From: Litoreibacter arenae DSM 19593 | GTDB lineage: Bacteria; Pseudomonadota; Alphaproteobacteria; Rhodobacterales; Rhodobacteraceae | Assembly: GCF_000442275.2 (NCBI RefSeq) | Contig: NZ_KE557306.1 | Span: forward strand, 62,001-126,000 | Direction: 5' to 3' | Length of the DNA: 64,000 nt | Shown here: in pieces, positions 29,776-40,155 of the stretch | Position numbering within the stretch: position 1 is the first letter of the stretch | Layout: every line of letters begins with the position of its first letter | Program-made: the position numbers and the translations under genes | Notes under the pieces: model-generated | Told to the model about the DNA's origin: nothing | The model's input: only the letters and a program-made list of their open reading frames with translations | Database searches by the model: none

Positions 29776-31245
29776 TTATGCTGCGGTGGCGCGGGCCAGC
29801 TTCACCTCGGGCAGGAACGGGATATCCTTCAACTCCGGGGCGAGATGCGCCAGCAAGGCGTCGTTGTAGACATTCGCCTGACGCTCCGCCACCGGCAGGC
29901 GCAGGCACCCTTCGATCAGGGCGCGATCGTTGAACGGATTCACCAGAAAGTTGCGGGTGTAGCCGTAGAATTTCGGCTGCCACCCCGGCAGCAGGCTCTC
30001 AATGAAGGCGAAGTCATAGGCCAGCGCCTGCGCGGCCTCGGGCAAGGTGGTTTTCCACGCCAGATAGTCGGGCTTGAACGTCGCCACGGTTTTCTCGCCG
30101 CCTGCAGGCAGGATCGCCAACCGCTCGGTCGCATAGTCGGCATCGTGGCCGTCAGGGTGCGCGGCGTCATGGGCCAGCCCGCGCTTCCAGTGGTTCGCCT
30201 TGAACAACTCCATCACGTTGCCACGCAGGACCACCCCTTTGGGCACCTTCCGCGCCAGCCCGTCCATCACATCGTTATTGGGGTCGCCGACATATCCCGT
30301 CGCCAGTCTGAAGGACCGCTTTATCCGGCGGCAGGCAAGCTTGCCGGGGGTCTTGCGGTTTCTCGCATCGCCGAAATAGGAGGCGTAGGTGACATGGTCG
30401 ATCCCAAGTGTCTTCGCAATCTGCTCACCCAGTTCGGCGTCGATCTGGCCCTGCCAGTTGGACACGAGGGTGAAGCTTTGCGTGACATTCGACAGGTGCG
30501 GCTTGGCCGCAGCGGCAAGGTTACGGCTATCCCGCCCGCCTGTCAGGGGCAGCAAGGTTGTGTGGCCCTTGGCGATAGCGCCGATAACATCGCTCAGGCG
30601 TTGGCCCATGGCGGCGACTGTTTGCTCCGGGTTCTCTATGGCGAACTGGGCATCGGCCAGCGGCCAGAACCGTGAAAGCGTGAATGTCGCCAGATCAAGC
30701 CGGTGGTTCGGCATCACCCCGCGCACATGGGCGTCGCGGGTATATCCAAGCGCATAAGTGCCCTGACCCGCCTGTATCGCCCCGGGATCGAAGCGGGGTG
30801 TGTCGATCAGTGGGCGGTTGACACACATCAGCGGCGTCGAGGCAACGGTGCGGGTTTGCGCGTCAAACACTACGCCCATCGAGCCTGACGGGTCGGCGTA
30901 GACCGCGCCTTGCGCGTCAAACGCCACATAGCGACCGGCGGCATCCGTCACGAATTTCTCGAAACTCGCGCCGAGCGTGTAGCCATCCGTTACCAGTTGT
31001 CCCGCGTCATCCACCGCAATGCCCAGCACCAGTCCGGCGGGATCACCGTTGTCATGCTCGAGGCGGGCATAGGGGATGGAGCTGCAATGGTGCAGACGCC
31101 AGCCGTCCCCCATCTCGGTCACGCGGTATCCGTCGATCACCAGACCGGAGGAGCGGCTCAGGGTGAATTGTCCGCGAAAGGTGCGGGCGAAATCGAATTT
31201 CGCCGCGTCGCAGGCCATATGGGCCGCAAGGGGGGCGGTCAGCAT
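29776..31245 (-). CDS. Asparagine-synthetase-like ATP-PPase-fold protein, function unknown
   Basis: The 489-residue protein is not a standard enzyme I can name. Residues 104-140 (AGRYVAFDAQGAVYADP...TRTVASTPLM) resemble the end of the class II glutaminase domain of asparagine synthetase B. Residues 165-196 (LGYTRDAHVRGVMPNHRLD...RFWP) match the segment that links the two domains in that family. Residues 229-241 (TTLLPLTGGRDSR) match the PP-loop SGGxDS. The catalytic N-terminal Cys2 is missing (the protein starts MLTAP), and the later GxGGDE-like loop appears as LRGNVMELF. It may activate a carboxylate with ATP using another amine, or be non-catalytic. ATG 31245 has an AGGAG upstream. Confidence 0.6.
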   Translation of the reverse strand: MLTAPLAAHMACDAAKFDFARTFRGQFTLSRSSGLVIDGYRVTEMGDGWRLHHCSSIPYARLEHDNGDPAGLVLGIAVDDAGQLVTDGYTLGASFEKFVTDAAGRYVAFDAQGAVYADPSGSMGVVFDAQTRTVASTPLMCVNRPLIDTPRFDPGAIQAGQGTYALGYTRDAHVRGVMPNHRLDLATFTLSRFWPLADAQFAIENPEQTVAAMGQRLSDVIGAIAKGHTTLLPLTGGRDSRNLAAAAKPHLSNVTQSFTLVSNWQGQIDAELGEQIAKTLGIDHVTYASYFGDARNRKTPGKLACRRIKRSFRLATGYVGDPNNDVMDGLARKVPKGVVLRGNVMELFKANHWKRGLAHDAAHPDGHDADYATERLAILPAGGEKTVATFKPDYLAWKTTLPEAAQALAYDFAFIESLLPGWQPKFYGYTRNFLVNPFNDRALIEGCLRLPVAERQANVYNDALLAHLAPELKDIPFLPEVKLARATAA

Positions 31246-31354
31246 GTCGGGTGGCTCCTGATTTGGGGCTCTTTTGGTCTGCTCTTGTTGTCCCGACGTT
31301 ATACCATCCGTCGGGTGCTTGGCAAAACCTTGTTGCCCCGTGTAGCGTCGCGCC

Positions 31355-32023
31355 ATGACGAAAGAGACGGAACTCTACGGCCCTGTTAAGGCCTTTCTCC
31401 AGCGGCAGGGCTACGAGGTCAAAGGCGAGATCGGGGCCTGTGACGTCGTGGCGGTGCGCGACGGGGGCGATCCGGTGATCGTCGAGTTGAAGACCGCGTT
31501 CTCGCTAAGCCTGTTTCACCAAGGGGTCGCGCGACTGTCGGTGACCGATGACGTCTATATCGCCGTGCCGCGCAAGACCGGAAAGCCGTTCCAGAAGGCA
31601 CTGAAGGAAAACACCAAGCTTTGCCGCAGGCTGGGGCTGGGGCTGATCACCGTCCGGTTGTCTGACAAGCTGGTGGAGGTCCATACGGACCCCGCACCCT
31701 ATGCGCCCCGAAAGTCGAAGAAGCGCAAGGGGCAGTTGCTCAAGGAGTTTGCCCGTCGGGTGGGTGACCCGAATGACGGCGGTGCAACACGCCACGGGAT
31801 CATTACCGCTTACCGTCAGGACGCCCTGCGCTGCGCGCGGTTTCTTGCGGTGCATGGCCCGTCCAAGGGTGCGAAGGTGGCGGGCTGGGCCGAGGTGCCG
31901 ACCGCCACGCGGCTGATGCGCGACAATCACTATGGTTGGTTTGAAAAGGTCAGCAAGGGCGTCTACACACTGTCCGCCGAGGGCCGGAAGGGGCTTTCTG
32001 ATTACGGCGATCTGCTTGTTTGA
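31355..32023 (+). CDS. DUF2161 family PD-(D/E)XK-type protein
   Basis: The 222-residue protein has the nuclease-like core IGACDVVAVRDGGDPVIVELKTAFSLSL, that is D...ExK of the PD-(D/E)XK superfamily, followed by a basic middle part (APRKSKKRKGQLLKEF) and a winged-helix-like C-terminus. It is classed as DUF2161 with putative phosphodiesterase activity. The target is unknown. It is divergent from the asparagine-synthetase-like gene and precedes groES. Confidence 0.82.
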   Translation: MTKETELYGPVKAFLQRQGYEVKGEIGACDVVAVRDGGDPVIVELKTAFSLSLFHQGVARLSVTDDVYIAVPRKTGKPFQKALKENTKLCRRLGLGLITVRLSDKLVEVHTDPAPYAPRKSKKRKGQLLKEFARRVGDPNDGGATRHGIITAYRQDALRCARFLAVHGPSKGAKVAGWAEVPTATRLMRDNHYGWFEKVSKGVYTLSAEGRKGLSDYGDLLV

Positions 32024-32054
32024 ACTTTCCGCAAAAAATTGCCGCAAGTAGTGG

Positions 32055-32083
32055 TTGACTCGCTTCGCAGCGCTCCTTAGCTA
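32055..32083 (+). promoter_or_regulatory. Probable sigma-70-type promoter of groESL
   Basis: TTGACT at 32055-32060 and TAGCTA at 32078-32083 are separated by 17 bases, placing the transcription start in or just before the CIRCE element. The -10 is a weak match. Confidence 0.5.
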
Positions 32084-32090
32084 TCCATCG

Positions 32091-32117
32091 TTAGCACTCA
32101 CATCGGTTGAGTGCTAA
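32091..32117 (+). promoter_or_regulatory. CIRCE operator (HrcA binding site)
   Basis: This is a perfect CIRCE inverted repeat, TTAGCACTC-N9-GAGTGCTAA, located 57 bases upstream of the groES start. HrcA represses groESL through this element and releases it on heat shock, as established for many bacteria. hrcA itself is not in this window. Confidence 0.97.
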
Positions 32118-32173
32118 CGACCCCGCGAAACGGGGTCATGGGAACAACTTTGGAGCTAAGGAGCACCAACAAG

Positions 32174-32461
32174 ATGGCATTGAAACCGCTGCACGACCGC
32201 GTTCTCGTAGAACGTGTTGAAGGTGACGAGAAAACCAAAGGCGGGCTGATCATCCCCGACAGCGCAAAAGAGAAACCTGCGGAAGGCCTTGTGGTCGCCG
32301 TTGGCGCCGGCGCGAAGGATGACGATGGCGACCGGATCGAGATGGACGTCAAGGAAGGCGACAAGATCCTGTTCGGCAAATGGTCCGGCACGGAAGTCAC
32401 CATCGACGGCAAAGAACTGCTGATCATGAAAGAAAGCGACATTCTGGGCATCCTGTCCTGA
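32174..32461 (+). CDS. groES: Co-chaperonin GroES
   Basis: The 95-residue protein begins [21 protein letters not shown] and carries the mobile-loop stretch [16 protein letters not shown] and the C-terminal [13 protein letters not shown]. It caps GroEL. AAGGAG lies just upstream of ATG 32174; the frame is open upstream but the extension runs through the CIRCE region and is not coding. It is the first gene of groESL under CIRCE control. Confidence 0.98.
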   Translation: MALKPLHDRVLVERVEGDEKTKGGLIIPDSAKEKPAEGLVVAVGAGAKDDDGDRIEMDVKEGDKILFGKWSGTEVTIDGKELLIMKESDILGILS

Positions 32462-32468
32462 TCTGTCT

Positions 32469-32486
32469 GGCGGGATGAAGCCCGCC
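32469..32486 (+). repeat. GGCGGG-ATGAAG-CCCGCC hairpin between groES and groEL
   Basis: A perfect 6-base GC stem with a six-base loop lies in the groES-groEL gap. The same design (GGCGGGG-TGAA-CCCCGCC) recurs between ctaC and ctaB at 38969-38986. In Agrobacterium tumefaciens the groESL mRNA is known to be cleaved between the two genes, so an mRNA processing role is plausible here. Confidence 0.6.
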
Positions 32487-32508
32487 TTTACGCTTTCCCA
32501 ACAACTGA

Positions 32509-34170
<1,662 letters not shown>

Positions 34171-34172
34171 GA

Positions 34173-34193
34173 CCTTTTGCCACTGGCAAAAGG
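34173..34193 (+). other. Perfect inverted repeat directly behind groEL
   Basis: CCTTTTGCCA and TGGCAAAAGG flank a single C two bases after the groEL stop. It would fold as a 3' end hairpin, upstream of the better terminator at 34211. Confidence 0.55.
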
Positions 34194-34210
34194 ACGGAAT
34201 CCGTCAGTGC

Positions 34211-34235
34211 AAAGGCCTCCCTCGTGGGGGCCTTT
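34211..34235 (+). terminator. Rho-independent terminator of groESL
   Basis: The stem AAAGGCCTCC / GGGGGCCTTT (one wobble) has a 5-base loop and ends in TTTGTC. The T-run is short but the stem is strong and lies 40 bases after groEL. Confidence 0.75.
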
Positions 34236-34302
34236 GTCACGCAAGGGTAAGGCGATTTTGCTACGGCAAGATCTGCCGAGAGCCAAACCGTCACAAACAA
34301 TC

Positions 34303-34330
34303 AAGGCCCGCCCGACTGGGCGGCCCTTTT
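34303..34330 (+). terminator. Second terminator-like hairpin upstream of the DMT gene
   Basis: AAGGCCCGCCC / GGGCGGCCCTT with one mismatch and a GACT loop runs into TTTTCC. It may back up groESL termination and insulate the transporter gene. Confidence 0.6.
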
Positions 34331-34377
34331 CCGTTTCGTGAGTTTCCATTTTTTCCTGATCGGCCTAAGCGTCCCGC

Positions 34378-35205
34378 ATGCGCTTGTTTCTTCTCACCGC
34401 CGCGACCATGCTGGCCTTTGCCGCCAATTCTGTCCTGAACAAGCTGGGCGTGTCCCATGGCGGGATGGAGCCTTTGGACTTCGCCATGGTGCGGGTTTGG
34501 TCCGGCGCGCTAATGCTGCTTGCCTTGACATGGGCGCGGCGCTCCCCCGCAACGGTCAAAGGCACGGCTGCGGGCACAGTGTCTCTGCTTGTCTACATGC
34601 TTGGCTTCTCGCTGGCCTATGTCACGCTTGATGCCGGTGTGGGGGCACTGATCCTGTTCGGTGTCGTTCAGATCACTATGTTCAGTGCTGCCGTTGTCGC
34701 GCGGGAGCGTATTCCCGTCCTGCGCTACGTGGGCTGTGCCGTGGCCTTCGCGGGTTTGGCTGCGTTGCTCTGGCCTGTTGGCGGGAAGCCTCCGGATGCT
34801 TCGGGAGCTGCGCTGATGGCAGCGGCTGGTCTCGGCTGGGGGGTATACACCCTGATCGGACGCGGAGCGGCGGCCCCTCTACAGCATACGGAGCGCAACT
34901 TCCGCTATGCCGCAATCGCGCTCGCGGTGCTAATGTTCGTCACCGGGGTGCCGACAGGGACGCCGACAGGCTTAGCCGCGGCGGTATTATCAGGCGCGAT
35001 CACGTCGGCGCTGGGTTACGCACTTTGGTATCGCGTGCTGCCGCAACTGCCCACGACCACGGCCGCAATTGCGCAATTGACGGTCCCCGTCATTGCGCTT
35101 GCAGGGGGCATGGTTTTTCTGGGCGAGGACCTGACTATCCGCTTCGTGTTGGCAAGCGTGTTGGTGCTGGGCGGCGTCGCTCTGGCGTTGCGACGGACGG
35201 GCTAG
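34378..35205 (+). CDS. EamA/DMT-family transporter
   Basis: The 275-residue protein consists of about ten hydrophobic helices with the two-fold EamA repeat: MLAFAANSVLNKLGVSHGG in helix one, FGVVQITMFSAAVVARERIPVLRYVG closing the first half, and LTVPVIALAGGMVFLGEDLTIRF closing the second. It is an inner-membrane exporter of unknown substrate. Its stop overlaps that of the convergent dprA inside CTAG (35202-35205). Confidence 0.9.
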   Translation: MRLFLLTAATMLAFAANSVLNKLGVSHGGMEPLDFAMVRVWSGALMLLALTWARRSPATVKGTAAGTVSLLVYMLGFSLAYVTLDAGVGALILFGVVQITMFSAAVVARERIPVLRYVGCAVAFAGLAALLWPVGGKPPDASGAALMAAAGLGWGVYTLIGRGAAAPLQHTERNFRYAAIALAVLMFVTGVPTGTPTGLAAAVLSGAITSALGYALWYRVLPQLPTTTAAIAQLTVPVIALAGGMVFLGEDLTIRFVLASVLVLGGVALALRRTG

Positions 35206-36329
35206 ATTAGGCGGGTCAGCAGCCCGCCGGGCTGCCGTTCGATCTTGCCCTCAAGCTCCAGCATCGTGAGATGCGGGGCCAGCGTTCCGGCATCCACCTT
35301 CAGATCGCGCAGCAGCTGATCCTCTGCCATAGGTGTCGGGCCAAGCAGTCCTAGAATCTGCGCGTGCGCAGGGCCATGTGGATGCACCGGCGGTCTGGCG
35401 GGAAGAGCGGCGCGTTCCGGCAAAAGTGGAGGTTGCGGCGCACCGATACTGGCAAGCACGTCCTGAGGTGAGCGCACCAAAGCCGCCCCGTCGCGGATCA
35501 GCATGTTGCAGCCCGCAGCGCGGGGATCCAGCGGGTGACCGGGTACAGCCATGACGTCACGCCCCTGATCCAGCGCATTGCGAGCGGTAATGAGGCTGCC
35601 GGATTTCGCGGCGGCCTCGACAACCACGACGGCGCGGGACAGGCCTGAAATGATGCGGTTGCGGCGCGGGAAGTCGCGAGCCTGCGGTTGCAGCCCCAAG
35701 GGGCGTTCGGACAGGATGAGGCCGCGTTTGGCAATGTCGTCATGCAGTTTCGCGTTCTCGCGCGGGTAGACGACGTCCAGCCCGCCTGCGACCACCGCAA
35801 CCGTGCCGTGGGGCAGGGCGGCGATATGCGCGGCGGTATCAACGCCGCGCGCAAGACCCGAAGTGATCATGTAGCCGGCGTTACCCAGATCATTTGCCAG
35901 ACCATGTGCCATCCGTGTGCCAAGCGACGAAGCGTTACGTGCACCGACCATCGCGATGGAGGCACGGTTCGCGAGCGAAATATTCCCCATCGCCCAGAGC
36001 AATGGCGGGGCGTCGTCGATATCCATCAGGGCTTGCGGGTAGTCGGGAGTGCCATGGAGCAGCAAGGTCGCGCCAAGCTGTTCGCCGCGCGCCAGCTCAT
36101 GTTGCGCGGCCTCCAGCGTGCAAGGGGTGTAGCGGGCAACCCCCGCAGCCGAGGCGATGCCCGGAAGCGCCTCAAGCGCAGCTTCCGCGCTGCCATGTTC
36201 GTCCATGAGACGGAAAAACGTGCTGACACCGACACGGTGAGACCTGATCAGACGAAGCCAAGAGACCGTATCGCCCTGTAGTCTTGGGGGTGCGAGGGGG
36301 GGTGGGGTAGACAGCAGGTCGCTGGCCAT
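35202..36329 (-). CDS. dprA: DNA processing protein DprA/Smf
   Basis: The 375-residue protein has the Rossmann-like core of DprA: SIAMVGARNASSLGTRMAHGLA, ITSGLARGVDTAAHIAALPHGTVAVVAGGLDVVYPREN and SERPLGLQPQARDFPRRNRII. The C-terminal winged helix (DQLLRDLKVDAGTLAPHLTMLELEGKIERQPGG) is present. DprA loads RecA on incoming single-stranded DNA in transformation. It is transcribed alone from an AT-rich upstream region. Confidence 0.95.
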   Translation of the reverse strand: MASDLLSTPPPLAPPRLQGDTVSWLRLIRSHRVGVSTFFRLMDEHGSAEAALEALPGIASAAGVARYTPCTLEAAQHELARGEQLGATLLLHGTPDYPQALMDIDDAPPLLWAMGNISLANRASIAMVGARNASSLGTRMAHGLANDLGNAGYMITSGLARGVDTAAHIAALPHGTVAVVAGGLDVVYPRENAKLHDDIAKRGLILSERPLGLQPQARDFPRRNRIISGLSRAVVVVEAAAKSGSLITARNALDQGRDVMAVPGHPLDPRAAGCNMLIRDGAALVRSPQDVLASIGAPQPPLLPERAALPARPPVHPHGPAHAQILGLLGPTPMAEDQLLRDLKVDAGTLAPHLTMLELEGKIERQPGGLLTRLI

Positions 36330-36445
36330 TCTTCGCTCCGTCTAATCAGTGACCTCAATCTGACCCGTCGGAGTTAAAGGAAGGTGAATACAGGAAATAA
36401 GTTTAGAAATTTCCTGCAACACATTGATAAAATTTGACTAAAATG

Positions 36446-36477
36446 GGGTTCTTCCGCGCTTTATGTCGTAAGAACCC
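36446..36477 (-). terminator. Probable tldD 3' hairpin
   Basis: GGGTTCTT and AAGAACCC form an 8-base perfect repeat with a 16-base loop, followed on the minus strand by CATTTTAG. It lies 6 bases after the tldD stop, inside the AT-rich 154-base gap that also carries the dprA promoter. Confidence 0.5.
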
Positions 36478-36483
36478 ACCCGT

Positions 36484-37914
36484 TTAGGTCGCCGAGCCGC
36501 CCACCGTCAGCCCGCCGATTTTCAGCGTCGGCTGCCCGACTCCCACCGGCACCCATTGACCTGCCTTGCCGCAATTCCCCATGCCGGGGTCCAGCGCCAT
36601 GTCATTGCCGATGGCTTGGATGTGCTTCAGCGCCGTCGCCCCGTCGCCGATCAGGGTGGCTCCTTTCACCGGAGCACCGATCTTGCCGTTCCTGACGCGG
36701 TAGGCCTCGGTGCAGCTGAACACGAACTTGCCGTTGGTAATGTCCACCTGACCGCCGCCGAACCCCACAGCGTAGATGCCGTCCTTCAGGTCTCGCAGAA
36801 TTGCCTCCGGCTCTGCATCGCCACCCAGCAAATAAGTGTTTGTCATCCGGGGCATTGGCGTGTGCGCGTAGCTTTCGCGCCGCCCGTTGCCGGTCGGCTC
36901 GCGCCCCATCAGCCGGGCGTTCTGGCGGTCCTGCATATAACCCACCAGCACCCCGTCCTCGATCAGGACGTTTTTGCGCGAGGGCGTGCCTTCATCATCC
37001 ACCGTGAGGGAGCCGCGCCGGTCGGGGATCGTGCCGTCATCCAGCACGGTCACACCCTTGGCGGCAATCTGCTGGCCCATAAGCCCTGCGAAGGCGGAGG
37101 TCTTCTTGCGGTTGAAATCGCCCTCCAGCCCATGGCCGATGGCCTCGTGCAGCAGAATGCCGGGCCAGCCGGGGCCAAGCACCACGTCCATGACGCCAGC
37201 AGGCGCGGGTTCGGCGTCGAGGTTGACCAAGGCGATACGCAAGGCCTCGCGAACCAGCCCCTGCCAGTGCGTCGGCTCCAGCAGCCCGTCCAACATGGTG
37301 CGCCCGCCGCCGCCCGCGGTACCGCTTTCGCGGCGGCCGTCTTTTTCAGCAATGACCGAGACGTTGATGCGGGTCATCGGGCGGTCATCTGTCACCAGCG
37401 TGCCATCGGGCCGGAGAATCGCAACCTCCTGCTGTGACGCCGCCAGCGAGGCCGAGACCTGCACCACCCGCGAATCGAGAGCGCGGGCAAAGGCGTCGAT
37501 CTCGCGCAGTGTGTCGACCTTGGCGGCAAAGGCGATGCCTTCCATAGGGTCCATGTCGGAATAGAGCTTGGCGTTGGTCCGCGCCGGGGCAGGGGAGAGC
37601 GTCCCGCCGCCCGCGCCTACGGCAAGGCGGGCGGTTTTGGCGGCGCGGGTCAGCGCCTGTTCGGAAATCTCGGTCGCGTGGGCGTATCCGGCGGTCTCGC
37701 CCCGCACCGCGCGCAGGCCGAACCCTTCGGAGGCGTCATAGCTGGCGGTCTTCAACTGGCCATCGTCGAAGGCGAACATCTCCCCGCGCTTGCGCTCCAG
37801 AAACAGCTCGCCATCATCCGCGCCACGGGTCGCGTCGGACAGAATCTGCAAGGCGCGATCCTGATCCAGCATCGTCTCGAAGGGCCTGAAGCGGCTGGCG
37901 TTAGCTGAAGTCAT
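36484..37914 (-). CDS. tldD: Metalloprotease TldD
   Basis: The 476-residue protein is a TldD/PmbA-family zinc protease with the HExxxH motif in GILLHEAIGHGLEGD (about 254-259), preceded by MDVVLGPGWPG, and the C-terminal MTNTYLLGGDAEPEAIL and ALKHIQAIGNDM. TldD works with TldE (PmbA) in peptide maturation and degradation in the cytoplasm. TldE is not in this window. ATG 37914 gives a normal length; the open frame upstream crosses the ctaC promoter region and is not coding. Confidence 0.95.
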   Translation of the reverse strand: MTSANASRFRPFETMLDQDRALQILSDATRGADDGELFLERKRGEMFAFDDGQLKTASYDASEGFGLRAVRGETAGYAHATEISEQALTRAAKTARLAVGAGGGTLSPAPARTNAKLYSDMDPMEGIAFAAKVDTLREIDAFARALDSRVVQVSASLAASQQEVAILRPDGTLVTDDRPMTRINVSVIAEKDGRRESGTAGGGGRTMLDGLLEPTHWQGLVREALRIALVNLDAEPAPAGVMDVVLGPGWPGILLHEAIGHGLEGDFNRKKTSAFAGLMGQQIAAKGVTVLDDGTIPDRRGSLTVDDEGTPSRKNVLIEDGVLVGYMQDRQNARLMGREPTGNGRRESYAHTPMPRMTNTYLLGGDAEPEAILRDLKDGIYAVGFGGGQVDITNGKFVFSCTEAYRVRNGKIGAPVKGATLIGDGATALKHIQAIGNDMALDPGMGNCGKAGQWVPVGVGQPTLKIGGLTVGGSAT

Positions 37915-38076
37915 GGTCGATTCCCTTGATCTAGCGCAAAATAGTGTGCGGCATGGTGGCGCTTTCTTGGTGTCTGCGCTTGCTCCTGTCATGGTAATAT
38001 GGTTTCTCACAGGCCAGACGCAAGCGGGCCGCCGCGTGCCAAAAGAACACGACCCTGACAACGACGGGAACAACAG

Positions 38077-38961
38077 ATGAGAATTGCAAAACTATTTGCT
38101 GCCTTCGCAGGCTTTTTCGCCGCAACAGGTGCACACGCGCAGGCCGCGCTGGACGACTTGGAAATTATCGGCACTCCACGTGCAGAAGACTCCATGGCGT
38201 TCCAGCCCGCCGTTACCGAACTCGCCCGCGATTTGCACTGGCTGGACAGCTTCGTGCTGGTGATCATCACCGTTATCACGCTGTTTGTCACCGCTCTGCT
38301 GCTGTGGTGCATCTTCCGCTTCAACGCGAAACGCAACCCGACTGCGGCGACCTTCACCCACCATTCCACACTGGAAGTGGCATGGACCATGGTGCCCGTC
38401 ATCATTCTTGTGATCATCGGCGCATTCTCGGTGCCTGTCCTGTTCAAGCAACAGCGCATTCCCGAAGGCGACATCGTCATCAAGGCAACCGGCTACCAGT
38501 GGTATTGGGGCTATGAGTATGTCGACCACGGGTTCGGGTTCGACAGCCTGATGATTGGCGCTGGCGAAAACCGCCTGACCCCAGAGGTCGAGGCCGAACT
38601 GGTCGAGGCGGGCTACAGCAAGGATGAATTCCTGCTGGCCACCGACACCGCCGTTGTCGTGCCTGTCGGCAAAACCATCGTGATGCAGGTCACCGGTGCG
38701 GACGTGATCCATTCCTGGACCATCCCCGCGTTTGGCGTGAAGCAGGACGCCGTTCCGGGCCGTCTGGCAGCGTTGTGGTTCAACGCCGAGAAAGAGGGCG
38801 TCTATTTTGGCCAGTGCTCCGAGCTGTGTGGTCAGGCTCATGCCTACATGCCGATCACGGTCAAAGTCGTCAGCCAGGAGGTCTATGACGAATGGCTGGA
38901 AGGCGCGATCGAGGAATATGCGGGGACACCGCTACCTGTTCGGGTTGCTTCGGCAGACTAA
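38077..38961 (+). CDS. ctaC: Cytochrome c oxidase subunit II
   Basis: The 294-residue protein has a signal peptide (cleaved near AHA-Q), two transmembrane helices (about 48-72 and 92-114) and a periplasmic CuA domain with YQWYWGYEY and the copper ligands in [17 protein letters not shown]. It takes electrons from cytochrome c. It is the first gene of the ctaC-ctaB-coxF-ctaG-ctaE block and is divergent from tldD. The large catalytic subunit I (ctaD) is not here, as in many Rhodobacterales. Confidence 0.97.
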   Translation: MRIAKLFAAFAGFFAATGAHAQAALDDLEIIGTPRAEDSMAFQPAVTELARDLHWLDSFVLVIITVITLFVTALLLWCIFRFNAKRNPTAATFTHHSTLEVAWTMVPVIILVIIGAFSVPVLFKQQRIPEGDIVIKATGYQWYWGYEYVDHGFGFDSLMIGAGENRLTPEVEAELVEAGYSKDEFLLATDTAVVVPVGKTIVMQVTGADVIHSWTIPAFGVKQDAVPGRLAALWFNAEKEGVYFGQCSELCGQAHAYMPITVKVVSQEVYDEWLEGAIEEYAGTPLPVRVASAD

Positions 38962-38968
38962 CTGGTGC

Positions 38969-38986
38969 GGCGGGGTGAACCCCGCC
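38969..38986 (+). repeat. GGCGGGG-TGAA-CCCCGCC hairpin between ctaC and ctaB
   Basis: A perfect 7-base GC stem with a TGAA loop begins 8 bases after the ctaC stop. It matches the hairpin between groES and groEL in stem core and loop. Without a T-run it is more likely an mRNA stability or processing element than a terminator. Confidence 0.6.
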
Positions 38987-39018
38987 CTACCGCTTCTCGG
39001 GAGTTTGGGTATCAGCGC

Positions 39019-39957
39019 ATGACGGACGCGACGCAAAATATCGGCACTGCAACTGGCGAAGGCCAGTTCGGCGACTATTGGGCGCTGCTGAAGCCGCGCG
39101 TCATGTCGCTGGTCGTGTTCACGGCGGCGGTCGGCGTGTTCGTGGCTCCCGTCAGCGTCCATCCGTTCATCGCCATGGTGTCCATCCTGTTCATCGCCTT
39201 GGGTGGCGGCGCGTCGGGCGCGCTGAACATGTGGTATGACCACGACATAGACACGATCATGAAGCGCACCGCCAACCGCCCTGTTCCCGCAGGCAGGGTC
39301 GCGCCGGGCGAGGCGCTGACACTGGGCCTGTGGCTGTCGTTTATCTCGGTCACCATGCTGGGGCTGGCCTCCAACTGGGTCGCCGCAGGCCTATTGGCCT
39401 TCACGATTTTCTTCTACGCCGTCGTCTATACCATGTGGCTCAAACGCTGGACCCCGCAGAACATCGTGATCGGTGGGGCGGCGGGCGCCTTCCCTCCGAT
39501 GATCGGCTGGGCCGTGGCAACTGGCGGCGTGTCGATTGAAAGCGTGCTGTTGTTCTGCCTCGTGTTCATGTGGACGCCGCCCCATTTCTGGGCTTTGGCG
39601 CTGTTCATGAACAATGACTACACCAACGCGGGCGTGCCGATGCTGACCGTGACCCACGGCAAGCGCGAGACCCGCAAGCAAATCTTCATCTACGCGGCCC
39701 TGCTCGCCCCGCTGGCGGTCGGCGCGGCGTTTACCTCGATCGGCGGCTGGATCTACCTGACCGCTGCGCTTTACCTGAACGCAAAGTTCGTCTGGGGCGC
39801 GTGGAAGCTGTGGAAGCGTGACGAGGCCGACGCGGAGGCCGATATCTACGCCGCCGAGAAAGCGTATTTCCGCTTCTCGCTGGTCTATCTGTTCGCCAGC
39901 TTCTGCGCCCTGCTGGCGCAGTCGGTCTGGGTCAAATTCGGCATGGGGGCCTGGTAA
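39019..39957 (+). CDS. ctaB: Protoheme IX farnesyltransferase (heme O synthase)
   Basis: The 312-residue UbiA-family membrane prenyltransferase has the Asp-rich motif [21 protein letters not shown], then [24 protein letters not shown] and about nine helices. It farnesylates heme b to heme O for the aa3 oxidase. The first Asp motif and the second loop ([10 protein letters not shown]) are intact. It sits between ctaC and the small coxF-like gene. Confidence 0.96.
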   Translation: MTDATQNIGTATGEGQFGDYWALLKPRVMSLVVFTAAVGVFVAPVSVHPFIAMVSILFIALGGGASGALNMWYDHDIDTIMKRTANRPVPAGRVAPGEALTLGLWLSFISVTMLGLASNWVAAGLLAFTIFFYAVVYTMWLKRWTPQNIVIGGAAGAFPPMIGWAVATGGVSIESVLLFCLVFMWTPPHFWALALFMNNDYTNAGVPMLTVTHGKRETRKQIFIYAALLAPLAVGAAFTSIGGWIYLTAALYLNAKFVWGAWKLWKRDEADAEADIYAAEKAYFRFSLVYLFASFCALLAQSVWVKFGMGAW

Positions 39958-39960
39958 GCG

Positions 39961-40155
39961 ATGGCATTGCGTGTTGAACATGAACTGCACAAGCGCCGCT
40001 TCGGGCGCAATCTGGGCGTCGGGCTGTTGCTCGTGGGCTTTGTGGCGATCGTATTCGGCCTGACCGTGGTCAAGGTGCAGAATACCGGCTTTGTCGAGGG
40101 CTATGACCACGTGTCCCGCCCCGCTTTGATCCCGCAGGAAGGGGAGGGCAACTGA
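39961..40155 (+). CDS. CoxF-like small single-pass membrane protein
   Basis: The 64-residue product (MALRVEHELHKRRFGRNLGVGLLLVG...) has one helix at about 18-38, a basic N-terminus that should stay inside, and a hydrophilic C-terminal tail. It occupies the position where alphaproteobacteria carry coxF between ctaB and ctaG. Its stop overlaps the ctaG start (TGATG at 40153-40157). By context it is an oxidase assembly or accessory factor; its exact role is unknown. Confidence 0.75.
   Translation: MALRVEHELHKRRFGRNLGVGLLLVGFVAIVFGLTVVKVQNTGFVEGYDHVSRPALIPQEGEGN

Noticed and set aside
31355-32023. DUF2161 protein as a restriction or defence nuclease
   Set aside because: It has a PD-(D/E)XK-like core but stands alone between housekeeping genes without a methyltransferase or specificity partner.
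37915-38076. Coding extension of tldD or a small gene upstream of ctaC
   Set aside because: The region is open in the minus frame but has no ribosome site or conserved sequence, and must hold both divergent promoters.
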